NCBI GenBank assembly: GCA_030152565.1
Contig: JASLJE010000051.1
Location: forward strand, 1-44,736
Reading direction: 5' to 3'
DNA: 44,736 nucleotides
DNA from: Peptoniphilaceae bacterium
Lineage (GTDB): Bacteria; Bacillota; Clostridia; Tissierellales; Peptoniphilaceae
Shown here piece by piece: positions 32,348 through 40,998 of this stretch. Positions within the stretch are counted from its first letter, which is position 1. The number at the start of each line of letters is the position of its first letter. A program made the translations under genes and the position numbers. Below the pieces are notes generated by a model. That model was not told the origin of the DNA. It saw nothing but the letters and a program-made list of their open reading frames with translations, and searched no databases.

Positions 32348-33625
32348 TTGTTTAAAACATTGAAGAACGCCTGGAAAATTGAAGATATTAGAAAAAGAAT
32401 GATTTTTACCTTTTGGATGATAGTAGTATTTAGACTTGGTAATGCTCTTCCAGTTCCCTTTATAAATAAGGCAGCTATAGCAGAGATATTCCAAGGTCAA
32501 CAAGGATCAATCCTTGAAATACTAAACATGATCACAGGAGGGGGCCTAGAGACACTGAGCGTTTTCGCCTTGGGTGTTGGGCCATATATCACTTCTTCCA
32601 TAGTAGTACAGTTGTTAACTGTAGCTATTCCAAGATTAGAAGAACTTTCTAAAGAAGGGGAAGAAGGAAGAAAGAAGATACAAAGGCTTACAAAATATGT
32701 TGCCTTAGTATTGTCAATAATTCAAGCATATGCAATAGTTGGTGGGATATTTAGTAAGGCCCTAGCATCTGGTGGTGCTTTAGCCTACTTAGTAGTTATT
32801 ACCGTTATGGTAGCCGGATCAATGTTCATAGTTTGGATTGGTGATTTAATCACCGAGAAGGGTGTAGGTAATGGACTTTCAATTATAATCTTTATAGGTA
32901 TCATCTCAAGACTTCCAAGAACATTTTATTCTTGGGGATATGGAGTGAAAAATGGCGACGTAGCTATTTATCAAGCCATCTTAATGTTATTAATATCAAT
33001 CTTTACTATAGTAATAGTTGTTTTAATAACTGAAGGGGAAAGAAAGATCCCAGTACAATACGCAAAAAGAGTAGTAGGAAGAAAAATGTATGGTGGACAA
33101 TCCACTCACATTCCTATTAAAGTAAATATGTCAGGTGTACTACCTGTAATATTCGCATCATCCCTACTAGCACTACCTCAAACAATTGGTATGTTAATAG
33201 GTGGTAATACACAAGCATGGATAGCTAGAAACTTAACTCCGCAAGGAACATTTGGTACTATCTTCTATGTTGTATTACAAGTAGTATTAATCGTATTATT
33301 TGCTTACTTCTACAATTCTATTCAATTCAACCCAGTTGAATACTCAAAGAATTTACAACAATATGGTGGTTTTATCCCTGGGATTAGACCAGGAAGACCA
33401 ACAAGTGAATTCCTAGGTAAAATAGTAAATAGAATTACAATGGTAGGAGCAATAGCCTTGGCGTTCTTAGCTGTATTACCAACAATACTATCAAAGATAT
33501 TCTCATTGAATGTAACCTTTGGTGGTACATCAGTAATAATAGCAGTTGGAGTTGTTTTAGAAACAATGAGACAAATCGAAGCAATGATGCAAATGAGACA
33601 TTACAAGGGCTTTTTAAACAAATAA
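32348..33625 (+). CDS. secY: Protein translocase channel SecY
   Basis: 425 aa, ten hydrophobic helices, the pore of the Sec translocon. 'FRLGNALPVPFINKAAI' leads into helix 1, and the cytoplasmic loops carry 'RLTKYVALVLSIIQAYAIVG', 'WIGDLITEKGVGNGLSIII' and 'RRKMYGGQ'-like residues (GRKMYGGQSTHIPIKVNMSG). The C-terminal loop 'FNPVEYSKNLQQYGGFIPGI' is standard. The start is TTG directly after the rplO stop, with AGAGGTG upstream. Export clients here would include the adhesin at the start of the window. Confidence 0.97.
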   Translation: MFKTLKNAWKIEDIRKRMIFTFWMIVVFRLGNALPVPFINKAAIAEIFQGQQGSILEILNMITGGGLETLSVFALGVGPYITSSIVVQLLTVAIPRLEELSKEGEEGRKKIQRLTKYVALVLSIIQAYAIVGGIFSKALASGGALAYLVVITVMVAGSMFIVWIGDLITEKGVGNGLSIIIFIGIISRLPRTFYSWGYGVKNGDVAIYQAILMLLISIFTIVIVVLITEGERKIPVQYAKRVVGRKMYGGQSTHIPIKVNMSGVLPVIFASSLLALPQTIGMLIGGNTQAWIARNLTPQGTFGTIFYVVLQVVLIVLFAYFYNSIQFNPVEYSKNLQQYGGFIPGIRPGRPTSEFLGKIVNRITMVGAIALAFLAVLPTILSKIFSLNVTFGGTSVIIAVGVVLETMRQIEAMMQMRHYKGFLNK

Positions 33626-33635
33626 GAGGTGTGAA

Positions 33636-34277
33636 ATGATAGTGATATTATTAGGACCACCTGGTGCAGGAAAAGGCACTCAAGCTTCAAAGCTTACAAA
33701 TGATTATGATCTAATACATATATCTACAGGAGATATCTTTAGATCAAATATAAAAGATGAAACTGAACTAGGCAAAAAGGTTAAGCATGTTATAGCTGAG
33801 GGACACTTGGTAAGTGACGACTTAACAAATAGCTTAGTATTTGATAGAATTTCAGAGGAAGATTGTAAGAATGGTTTCTTACTAGATGGTTTTCCAAGAA
33901 ATCTAGCACAAGCAAAAGCATTAGACGATTGGTTGGAAAAAAATGATAAAAATCTGACCAAAGTGGTAAATATAGAAGTAGACAGTGATGAATTAATCAG
34001 AAGGATATCTGGTAGAAGAGTTTGTAGTAGTTGCGGTAAGCCATATCATGTAGACATGACGCCAAGTAAGGTAGAAGGTGTATGTGATATTTGCGGAGGC
34101 GAGGTTATACAAAGGCCAGATGACAATGAGGCAACTGTTAAAGATAGAATTAATGTTTATGAGACACAAACTTGGCCTTTAATTGAATATTACACAAATC
34201 ATGGTAAACTATTTACTGTAGACGGAAGTCAAACAGTTGAGGCCGTGTATCAAAACATAAAGGATTCTCTAGAGTAA
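33636..34277 (+). CDS. adk: Adenylate kinase
   Basis: 213 aa. Interconverts ATP + AMP and 2 ADP. The P-loop is GPPGAGKGTQ near residues 7-16; AMP site 'STGDIFRSNI' and 'LLDGFPRNLAQAKAL'. The LID domain has a four-cysteine zinc site (CSSCGKPYH... CDICGG), the Gram-positive type. AAGAGGTGTG precedes the ATG. Its TAA shares a base with the next gene. In many Firmicutes map follows adk; here it does not. Confidence 0.97.
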   Translation: MIVILLGPPGAGKGTQASKLTNDYDLIHISTGDIFRSNIKDETELGKKVKHVIAEGHLVSDDLTNSLVFDRISEEDCKNGFLLDGFPRNLAQAKALDDWLEKNDKNLTKVVNIEVDSDELIRRISGRRVCSSCGKPYHVDMTPSKVEGVCDICGGEVIQRPDDNEATVKDRINVYETQTWPLIEYYTNHGKLFTVDGSQTVEAVYQNIKDSLE

Positions 34278-34576
34278 TGATTCATATGAGAGAAGATAAG
34301 ACTAAAACAAGTGAGCTGTTTATTGGACAAATTGTAAAATCAAAGGCTGGAAGAGACAAAGGTGAGGTTTTTCTTGTATATGAAATACTTGATCCTGCAC
34401 ATGTTCTAATAGTAAATGGTAGTTCTAGACCAATAGAGACACCTAAAAAAAAGAAAATCAAGCATTTACAAAAGTACAATTTAGTGATAAATGGCTTTAG
34501 TGAATTGAAACAAGACGTCAATTTTAATAATGCTTTAATTAGAAAGTTGATAGAGATCGAGGTTAATAGGAGGTAA
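34277..34576 (+). CDS. KOW-domain RNA-binding protein (L14e/L6e-like)
   Basis: 99 aa. The N-terminal half reads as a KOW/SH3-like barrel, 'LFIGQIVKSKAGRDKGEVFL', resembling the eukaryotic/archaeal L14e-L27e group; the C-terminal half is Lys-rich then helical. Proteins of this type occur in clostridial ribosomal operons between adk/map and infA. The role is unproven but a ribosome or RNA association is likely. The start shares a base with adk (TAATG); ATG 34286 is an alternative. Confidence 0.78.
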   Translation: MIHMREDKTKTSELFIGQIVKSKAGRDKGEVFLVYEILDPAHVLIVNGSSRPIETPKKKKIKHLQKYNLVINGFSELKQDVNFNNALIRKLIEIEVNRR

Positions 34577-34585
34577 ACTTAATTT

Positions 34586-34804
34586 ATGTCAAATAAAGAT
34601 GTAATAGAGGTTGAAGGTATAGTTAAAGAAGCTTTACCTAACACAATCTTTATTGTAGAATTAGAAAATGGTCATCAGATAACAGCTCATATTTCAGGTA
34701 AACTCAGAATGAATTATATTAGAATTCTTCCTGGAGATAAGGTAACAGTTGAATTGTCACCTTACGATCTTACAAAGGGAAGAATTACTTGGAGAAAGAA
34801 GTAA
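34586..34804 (+). CDS. infA: Translation initiation factor IF-1
   Basis: 72 aa OB-fold protein: 'DVIEVEGIVKEALPNTIFIV', 'GHQITAHISGKLRMNYIRIL' and 'GDKVTVELSPYDLTKGRITW'. Occupies the A site during initiation. AGGAGGTAAAC precedes the ATG within the 9-bp gap and the end of the KOW gene. Confidence 0.98.
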   Translation: MSNKDVIEVEGIVKEALPNTIFIVELENGHQITAHISGKLRMNYIRILPGDKVTVELSPYDLTKGRITWRKK

Positions 34805-34817
34805 GGAGGACTTTTAA

Positions 34818-34931
34818 ATGAAAGTTAGACCATCAGTAAAAAAAATGTGTGAAAAATGCAAAATTATCAAGAGAAATGGTAAAGTAATGGTAATTTGCGA
34901 AAATCCAAAACACAAACAAAAACAAGGTTAA
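34818..34931 (+). CDS. rpmJ: Large ribosomal subunit protein L36, zinc form
   Basis: A 37-aa protein found by reading the gap between infA and rpsM. It starts MKVRPSVKKMCEKCKIIK and ends in CENPKHKQKQG. The CxxC pair plus a distal Cys and His give the zinc ribbon of the C+ form. GTAAGGAGG precedes the ATG. Confidence 0.97.
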   Translation: MKVRPSVKKMCEKCKIIKRNGKVMVICENPKHKQKQG

Positions 34932-34956
34932 TTATAGACACAGGAGGTGTAGGAAT

Positions 34957-35301
34957 TTGGCAAGAATATCCGGTGTAGACTTACCAAGAGAAAAAAGAGT
35001 CGTTATAGGACTTACTTATATATATGGGGTCGGTAAATCAAGGGCTAGTGAAATATTAGCAAATGCTGGAGTAAATCCAGATACAAGAGTAAAAGATTTA
35101 ACAGAAAAAGAATTAGCATCAATAAGAGAACAAGTGGACAAATATCCATTAGAAGGTGACTTGAGAAGAGAAACTTCAATGAATATTAAGAGACTTCGTG
35201 AAATTAACTGTTACAGGGGTCAAAGACATAAAAGAAACTTACCTGTAAGAGGACAAAACACAAAAAACAATGCTAGAACTAGAAAAGGTAAAAGAAAATA
35301 A
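34957..35301 (+). CDS. rpsM: Small ribosomal subunit protein S13
   Basis: 114 aa: 'ARISGVDLPREKRVVIGLTY', 'IYGVGKSRASEILANAGVNP' and 'RHKRNLPVRGQNTKNNARTR'. Bridges the 30S head to L5 in the 50S. The start is TTG 34957 after CAGGAGGTG. Confidence 0.97.
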   Translation: MARISGVDLPREKRVVIGLTYIYGVGKSRASEILANAGVNPDTRVKDLTEKELASIREQVDKYPLEGDLRRETSMNIKRLREINCYRGQRHKRNLPVRGQNTKNNARTRKGKRK

Positions 35302-35315
35302 AGGAGGGAATATAA

Positions 35316-35711
35316 TTGGCAGCTAAAAAACCAACAGCACGTGTAAAAAGAAAACAACGTAAAAACATTGAAAGAGGCCAAGCTCATATAGTATCAACAT
35401 TTAATAATACAATGGTTACTTTAACTGACTTAAACGGAAATGCTATTTCTTGGGCATCAGCTGGTCAATTGGGCTTCAGAGGCTCAAAAAAATCTACTCC
35501 TTTTGCAGCTCAACAAGCCGCTGAAGAAGCAGCTAAAAAAGCTATAGAACATGGTTTGAAAACAGTTGAAGTTTATGTAAAAGGACCAGGTTCAGGAAGA
35601 GAAGCAGCAATAAGAAGTTTACAAGCAGCTGGTTTGGAAGTTAACTTGATCAAAGACGTTACTCCAATACCACACAATGGATGTAGACCACCTAAGAGAA
35701 GAAGAGTTTAA
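35316..35711 (+). CDS. rpsK: Small ribosomal subunit protein S11
   Basis: 131 aa: 'QAHIVSTFNNTMVTLTDLNG', 'GQLGFRGSKKSTPFAAQQAA' and 'KDVTPIPHNGCRPPKRRRV'. The platform protein facing mRNA at the E site. The start is TTG 35316 after AAGGAGGG. Confidence 0.98.
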   Translation: MAAKKPTARVKRKQRKNIERGQAHIVSTFNNTMVTLTDLNGNAISWASAGQLGFRGSKKSTPFAAQQAAEEAAKKAIEHGLKTVEVYVKGPGSGREAAIRSLQAAGLEVNLIKDVTPIPHNGCRPPKRRRV

Positions 35712-35729
35712 TAGGAGGAGAAAAGTAAT

Positions 35730-36317
35730 ATGGCTAGATATTTAGGACCGGTTCTTAAAAAATGTAGAACTTTAGGAATCGAACCTCAAGTTATAGGGAT
35801 AAATAAAAAATCTAATAGAAATCCTCAAAGAAGCAATAGAAAACTTAGTGAATATGGATTACAATTAAGAGAAAAGCAAAAAGCTAAATTTATCTATGGT
35901 GTTCAAGAGAAACAATTTAGAACATTATTTGGTAAAGCTGAAAAAATGCAAGGAATAACTGGGGAAAACTTATTAAAATTATTAGAATTAAGATTTGATA
36001 ATGTTGTTTACAGAATGGGATTCGCTCAAACAAGAGATGAAGCAAGACAATTAATTTCACATGGTCACTTTGTGATCAACGGTAAAAAGGTTGATATACC
36101 TTCATACACTTGTTCAGTAGACGATGTTATTACAGTTAAAGAATCTTCAAGAAGTAAGGGCAAGTTCAAAGATACTGATGAAAAAGCTTGGAATCAAGTA
36201 CAATGGGTATCTGTTGACGCTGAAAAATTAGAAGGTAAGATTGTAGCAGAACCACAAAGAGAAGACTTAGATTACGAAATAGAAGAACACTTAATCGTTG
36301 AGTTGTATTCTAAATAA
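35730..36317 (+). CDS. rpsD: Small ribosomal subunit protein S4 (zinc-free form)
   Basis: 195 aa, slightly short of the usual 200-208. 'MARYLGPVLKKCRTLGIEP' lacks the N-terminal CxxC zinc knuckle of the C+ form. The S4 RNA-binding domain reads 'RLDNVVYRMGFA'-like (RFDNVVYRMGFAQTRDEARQ), then 'LISHGHFVINGKKVDIPSY'. Primary 16S binder and accuracy protein. AGGAGGAG precedes the ATG. Confidence 0.97.
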   Translation: MARYLGPVLKKCRTLGIEPQVIGINKKSNRNPQRSNRKLSEYGLQLREKQKAKFIYGVQEKQFRTLFGKAEKMQGITGENLLKLLELRFDNVVYRMGFAQTRDEARQLISHGHFVINGKKVDIPSYTCSVDDVITVKESSRSKGKFKDTDEKAWNQVQWVSVDAEKLEGKIVAEPQREDLDYEIEEHLIVELYSK

Positions 36318-36354
36318 TAAGTGGTTAGCATCGTGAGAACAGGAGGCTAAATCC

Positions 36355-37320
36355 GTGATAAACAAACTTAATACGAAAATTGAAATCTTAGAATTAAACG
36401 AAGACAATAATTACGGAAAGTTTACGCTGTCTCCTCTAGAGAGAGGATATGGAACTACTTTAGGCAACAGTTTGAGAAGAGTTCTACTATCATCATTACC
36501 AGGAGCCGCTATTTCTAGTATTAAATTCGATGAAGGAGTTCTTCATGAATTTACAACTGTTAAGGGAGTAGTAGAAGATGTTCCTGAGATAATATTAAAT
36601 ATAAAGGGAATAGCTATTAAAAAGTTAACAGACAATCCTGATCCAATTATATTGAGACTTGATATAGAAGGACCAAAGATAGTTACAGCTGGAGACATAA
36701 CAGGTGACTCTGACATTGAAATAGTTAACAAAGATCATTACATTGCAACTATCAATGATGAAGGTTCAATTCACATGGACCTTAAGGTTATTGATGGTAA
36801 TGGATACGCAGTATCAGATCAAAATAAATCAGATGATGATCCAATAGGTTTAATAGCTATTGATTCATCCTTTACTCCAGTAAAGAAAGTAAACTTTACT
36901 GTTGAAAATACGAGAGTAGAACAGATTATAGACTATGATAAACTTATCCTTGAAGTTTGGACAAATGGTACCATGACTCCTCAGGAAGCAGTATCTGACG
37001 GTTCACAAATTTTAATTAATTACTTAGACTTCTTCACTCAATTACCAGATTTAGATGAAGAAGTTCCAGAAGTTGATGAAGTTGAAGAAGAATCTGATGA
37101 CGAAGAAATTTTATCAATGACTGTGGAAGAATTGGATTTAAGTTTAAGAAGTTTTAACTGCTTGAAGAGAGCAGGCATTAATACTGTTGGCGAAATCGTT
37201 GAGACTGATGCCGATGAATTAAGCAAAATTAAGAACTTTGGTAAAAAATCCTTTATAGAGGTAGAAACAAAAATTCAAGAATTAGGTTTAGAATTAAAAA
37301 GAAATGAAGATAATGATTAA
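36355..37320 (+). CDS. rpoA: RNA polymerase subunit alpha
   Basis: 321 aa. N-terminal dimerisation domain with 'GYGTTLGNSLRRVLLSSLPG' and 'EFTTVKGVVEDVPEIILNIK'; an acidic linker (residues ~230-255); and a C-terminal domain with 'LDLSLRSFNCLKRAGINTVG', which keeps the Arg and Asn used to bind UP elements. The start is GTG 36355 after AGGAGGCTAAATCC. Confidence 0.98.
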   Translation: MINKLNTKIEILELNEDNNYGKFTLSPLERGYGTTLGNSLRRVLLSSLPGAAISSIKFDEGVLHEFTTVKGVVEDVPEIILNIKGIAIKKLTDNPDPIILRLDIEGPKIVTAGDITGDSDIEIVNKDHYIATINDEGSIHMDLKVIDGNGYAVSDQNKSDDDPIGLIAIDSSFTPVKKVNFTVENTRVEQIIDYDKLILEVWTNGTMTPQEAVSDGSQILINYLDFFTQLPDLDEEVPEVDEVEEESDDEEILSMTVEELDLSLRSFNCLKRAGINTVGEIVETDADELSKIKNFGKKSFIEVETKIQELGLELKRNEDND

Positions 37321-37334
37321 AAGGAGGGATAAGT

Positions 37335-37676
37335 TTGGCTACTTTAAGAAAACTAGGTAGAAGATCAGATCACCGTGACGCTATGTTACGTAATCAAGTA
37401 CAATCTCTATTTGAACATGGTAGAATTGAAACTTCTGTGACTAGAGCAAAAGAAACTCAAAGAATGGCAGAAAAAATGATTACCTTAGCTAAAAAAGGTG
37501 ACTTGCATTCAAGACGTCAAGCTTTGGCATATATTTATAAAGAAGATGTTGTTTCAAAATTATTTGATGAAATAGCACCACAATACGCTGAAAGAAATGG
37601 TGGATGTACAAGAGTTTTAAAAATGGGTCCTCGTAGGGGAGACGCTACAGAAATGGCAATTTTAGAACTTGTATAA
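37335..37676 (+). CDS. rplQ: Large ribosomal subunit protein L17
   Basis: 113 aa: 'LGRRSDHRDAMLRNQVQSLF', 'HGRIETSVTRAKETQRMAEK' and 'GCTRVLKMGPRRGDATEMAI'. Short bacterial form without extension. The start is TTG 37335 after AAGGAGGG. Last gene of the superoperon. Confidence 0.98.
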   Translation: MATLRKLGRRSDHRDAMLRNQVQSLFEHGRIETSVTRAKETQRMAEKMITLAKKGDLHSRRQALAYIYKEDVVSKLFDEIAPQYAERNGGCTRVLKMGPRRGDATEMAILELV

Positions 37677-37683
37677 AGTCCTG

Positions 37684-37708
37684 GGGATGATGTAATCATC
37701 CCTTTTTT
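37684..37708 (+). terminator. Terminator of the S10-spc-alpha operon
   Basis: Stem GGGATGAT/ATCATCCC, 3-nt loop, then TTTTTT. Confidence 0.92.
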
Positions 37709-37741
37709 ATTTTAAATCTTTATTTAATTTCTTTATCTTTA

Positions 37742-37752
37742 TATGTTATAAT
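37742..37752 (+). promoter_or_regulatory. Extended -10 promoter of the L,D-transpeptidase gene
   Basis: TATGTTATAAT, the third copy of this exact extended -10 in the window. The -35 region (TTAATT at 37724) is poor. Confidence 0.6.
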
Positions 37753-37780
37753 AAGGTGAATATAAATTAGGGGGATTAAT

Positions 37781-39253
37781 ATGGAAGGAAGTGACAACCA
37801 TATGGATCAAAAGGATGTGAATGTGGTGGAAGATAAAAAAGAAAAGAAGTCTAGAAAGGGACTAGGATTTATAGTTCTCTTACTAGTTGTTTATTTATCA
37901 GGAGCCTTTTACTTTAACATTAATACCTTTCCCAAGACCTATATAAATGGTCAGGATAGAAGTTTGACAGCCAAGAAGGATGTATTTAATGTTGCTGACA
38001 AGGGAATGGATATTATAGCAGAAGGAAGAAATAACCATATACTTGAATTTTCAAGTAAGGATATTGATTATAGCAATGAGGTACAAGGAAAGCCTGAACT
38101 AGAACAAAATTACTTGTTGTGGCCAGTTGAAGTGTTCAAGGAACACACTTATGAATTCGAACATGAGAGTGACTACAATGCTAGTAAATTAGAAGAATTA
38201 ATAGAAAAATCTAATCTAGTCCTAGTTAGTGAAGAACCAGCAGATGCTAGTATCGTTAGCGACGCTGATGGCTATAGGGTAGAAAAAGAAGTTCTAGGAG
38301 ATAGGATTGACCTGGATAAGGCTAAAGAAATTATAGTAAAGGCAATTGAAGAAGGTGAAACCAAGATAGACTTGGATCCTGCCTATGTAGAACCTAAGGT
38401 TAAGTCAGATGACAAGGACCTACAGGCCAAGGTAGACAAGATCAACAAGTACTACAAGGCTGAATTCATCTTTGACTTTGATGATAGAAAGGACATCCTA
38501 ACCGGTGATAAACTTGTAGATATGTTGATAGAAGATAAGGATGGCTATAGTTTGGATACTGAAAAGTCCTATAAATATATATCAGACTTGGCTAAGAAGA
38601 CAGATACCTATGGTATGCCTAGAAAGTTTAAGGCTACAGATCTTGGAGAGATAACAGTACCTGGAGGAATCTATGGCTGGCAGATGAATGTGGGAGAGAC
38701 TAATGACAACCTACAGGCTGCAGTAGATAGTTTTAAGCCAGGTGAAATAGAGATAGTCTATATCATGGAAGGAAATATAAGGGCTAAGGACGACATAGGG
38801 GATACCTATATAGAACTAGACCTTTCCAGACAAAAGATGTGGTACTATCAAGATGGTAAGTTGGAAGTGGAAACAGCAGTAGTAACTGGCCAAGGAAGTT
38901 TAAGAAAGGCAGCTACTCCTACAGGCGTAGGCAAGGTGTGGAGCAAGGAAAGAGATAAGAGACTTAAGGATAACTCTGCTATCACTGGAGCCGCCTATGA
39001 TGTTCCTGTGAAGTATTGGATGCCAATAGGCTGGACAGGGGCTGGAATTCACGATGTAAGTTATAGGGATAAGTTTGGTGGAGATATTTATATGTACAAT
39101 GGAAGTAGCTCATGTATCAATACACCTGAAGATAAGGTGAAGAAGATATTTGATATGGTTCCATTAAATACGCCAGTTGTTGTATATGAAAGTTCAACCA
39201 ATAATTCACCAACTGAATTTGAAAAACAGGAAATGCTTAGACAAGAACAATAG
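37781..39253 (+). CDS. L,D-transpeptidase (YkuD) with PG-binding-4-like domains
   Basis: A 490-aa cell-envelope enzyme expected to make 3-3 peptidoglycan cross-links or modify stem peptides. A Lys-rich cytoplasmic stub (to ~residue 28) is followed by one membrane helix (GFIVLLLVVYLSGAFYF) and an extracellular part. Residues ~50-330 resemble repeated PG_binding_4 modules; the YkuD catalytic domain is ~345-480. Catalytic His424 (GIHDVS) and Cys445 (SSSCINTP) are present. The usual SHGC motif reads SSSC here, so the His two before the Cys is lost. AGGGGGATTA precedes the ATG; its own promoter and terminator make it monocistronic. Confidence 0.88.
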   Translation: MEGSDNHMDQKDVNVVEDKKEKKSRKGLGFIVLLLVVYLSGAFYFNINTFPKTYINGQDRSLTAKKDVFNVADKGMDIIAEGRNNHILEFSSKDIDYSNEVQGKPELEQNYLLWPVEVFKEHTYEFEHESDYNASKLEELIEKSNLVLVSEEPADASIVSDADGYRVEKEVLGDRIDLDKAKEIIVKAIEEGETKIDLDPAYVEPKVKSDDKDLQAKVDKINKYYKAEFIFDFDDRKDILTGDKLVDMLIEDKDGYSLDTEKSYKYISDLAKKTDTYGMPRKFKATDLGEITVPGGIYGWQMNVGETNDNLQAAVDSFKPGEIEIVYIMEGNIRAKDDIGDTYIELDLSRQKMWYYQDGKLEVETAVVTGQGSLRKAATPTGVGKVWSKERDKRLKDNSAITGAAYDVPVKYWMPIGWTGAGIHDVSYRDKFGGDIYMYNGSSSCINTPEDKVKKIFDMVPLNTPVVVYESSTNNSPTEFEKQEMLRQEQ

Positions 39254-39265
39254 GATAAAATAGAT

Positions 39266-39296
39266 AAAAGTGGAGTTAATTAATTCCACTTTTATA
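39266..39296 (+). terminator. Probable terminator after the L,D-transpeptidase gene
   Basis: Stem AAAAGTGGA/TCCACTTTT with a 10-nt AT loop. The T residues are part of the stem and are followed by ATATT, so strength is uncertain. Confidence 0.6.
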
Positions 39297-39312
39297 TTAG
39301 AGAGTGGGTATT

Positions 39313-40131
39313 ATGATAGAAATAAAGAATCTTAAGTTTGTATATCCATCATACGAAGATGAAGATGGAGTAGTAGCTATAAATAATATAAACCTAAATA
39401 TAAAGGAAGGGGAATTTGTCAGTATCTTAGGCCATAATGGATCAGGGAAGTCCACCTTGGCCAAGCTTTTAGATGGACAAATATTTCCAACTGAAGGGGA
39501 TGTTGTAATCAATGGTATGAATACAAAAACCCATGATATTTGGGAGATTAGAAGTAAGTGTGGTATGGTCTTTCAAAATCCTGACAACCAAATGGTTGCA
39601 ACCATAGTTGAAGAAGACGTGGCCTTTGGGGCAGAAAACCTAGGTATACCCAATCCTGAGCTTAGACAAAGGGTTGATAAGTCCTTAGAAGTAGTTGGGA
39701 TGACTGCCTATAAAAAACACGCTCCCCATATGCTATCAGGAGGACAAAAGCAAAGAGTAGCCATAGCTGGTGTTCTAGCTATGAATCCTGACATTATAAT
39801 TTTTGACGAGCCTACAGCCATGTTGGACCCAACTGGAAGAAGGCAAATAATGGATACTGCTGTCAAGCTAAATAAGGAAGAAAACAAGACGATTTTAAAC
39901 ATAACACACTATATGGATGAGGCAGTTTTATCTGATAGAATTATTGTCCTAAACAAGGGTGAGATAGTTCTTGAAGGAAGTCCTAGGGAAGTCTTTGCCC
40001 AAGTGGACAAGATAAAGGCACTAGGTTTGGATGTACCTCAGGTTACTGAACTAGCCTATCTATTGAATAAGAATGGTATTAAGATAAGAAATGACATCTT
40101 AGAAATTGATGAGTTGGTGGATAGTCTATGA
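39313..40131 (+). CDS. ecfA1: ECF transporter ATPase EcfA1
   Basis: 272 aa. One of two ATPases that power the shared energizing module for vitamin and metal S components. Walker A GHNGSGKSTLAK, Q-loop VFQNPDNQMVA, signature LSGGQKQRVAIAG and Walker B IIIFDEPTAMLD. ATG 39313 gives the usual start MIEIKNLKFVYP; an upstream GTG at 39304 would add three residues. It overlaps ecfA2 by 4 bp (ATGA). Confidence 0.95.
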   Translation: MIEIKNLKFVYPSYEDEDGVVAINNINLNIKEGEFVSILGHNGSGKSTLAKLLDGQIFPTEGDVVINGMNTKTHDIWEIRSKCGMVFQNPDNQMVATIVEEDVAFGAENLGIPNPELRQRVDKSLEVVGMTAYKKHAPHMLSGGQKQRVAIAGVLAMNPDIIIFDEPTAMLDPTGRRQIMDTAVKLNKEENKTILNITHYMDEAVLSDRIIVLNKGEIVLEGSPREVFAQVDKIKALGLDVPQVTELAYLLNKNGIKIRNDILEIDELVDSL

Positions 40132-40997
40132 GTATTGAATTAAAAAATGTTAATTATATATATAATGAAAAATCAGCCTTTGAAATCAAGGCTTTAAAAG
40201 ACGTTAACCTGACCATTAAACAAAATGAGTTTATAGGCCTAATAGGTCATACAGGATCAGGTAAATCTACCCTGGTTCAACTCTTAAATGGATTGGTTAA
40301 GCCAAGTTCAGGCTTGGTGGAAGTTGATGGGATAGGAACTACTTCCCACGCTGAAGATATGATGAAACTAAGACAAAAGGTCGGTTTGGTCTTTCAGTAT
40401 CCTGAATATCAGCTATTTGAAGAGACTATAGAAAAAGATATAGGCTTTGGACCAAAGAACTTGGGACTAGGGGAAGATGAAATTAATAAAAGAGTTAGGG
40501 ATGCCATGAAAAAGGTTGGCCTAGACTATGAAAGTATGAAGGACAAGTCTCCCTTTGAATTATCCGGTGGACAAAAGAGAAGGGTGGCCATAGCAGGAGT
40601 TTTGGCCATGCAGCCTAAATATTTGATTTTAGATGAACCAACAGCAGGTCTAGACCCTATGGGAAGGGATCAAATCTTAGAGGAAATAAGAGCAATCTAT
40701 GACTCTGAAGAAGAGATGACTATAATACTTGTTTCCCACTCTATGGAAGATGTGGCCAAGCTAGCCAATAGGGTTATAGTTATGGACAAGGGGACTGTCT
40801 TTTTAGATGATGTCCCAAGAAATGTTTATGAAAAAGATGAAGAATTAAAAAATATAGGCTTGGATGTGCCTGAGATAACCAAGGTGATGAAGTTATTAAA
40901 GGACAAGGGCTACAAGGTTGATGAGACCATACTTACAGTTGAGGAAGCCTACCAAGTACTAATAGAGCAGTTAGGTGGTGATCAAGTTGGGAAGTAA
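40128..40997 (+). CDS. ecfA2: ECF transporter ATPase EcfA2
   Basis: 289 aa. Walker A GHTGSGKSTLVQ, Q-loop VFQYPEYQLFEET (the EcfA2 version with Tyr), signature LSGGQKRRVAIAG, Walker B LILDEPTAGLDP. Forms the asymmetric EcfA1-EcfA2 dimer under EcfT. Starts 4 bp before the ecfA1 stop. Confidence 0.95.
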   Translation: MSIELKNVNYIYNEKSAFEIKALKDVNLTIKQNEFIGLIGHTGSGKSTLVQLLNGLVKPSSGLVEVDGIGTTSHAEDMMKLRQKVGLVFQYPEYQLFEETIEKDIGFGPKNLGLGEDEINKRVRDAMKKVGLDYESMKDKSPFELSGGQKRRVAIAGVLAMQPKYLILDEPTAGLDPMGRDQILEEIRAIYDSEEEMTIILVSHSMEDVAKLANRVIVMDKGTVFLDDVPRNVYEKDEELKNIGLDVPEITKVMKLLKDKGYKVDETILTVEEAYQVLIEQLGGDQVGK

Positions 40998-40998
40998 A

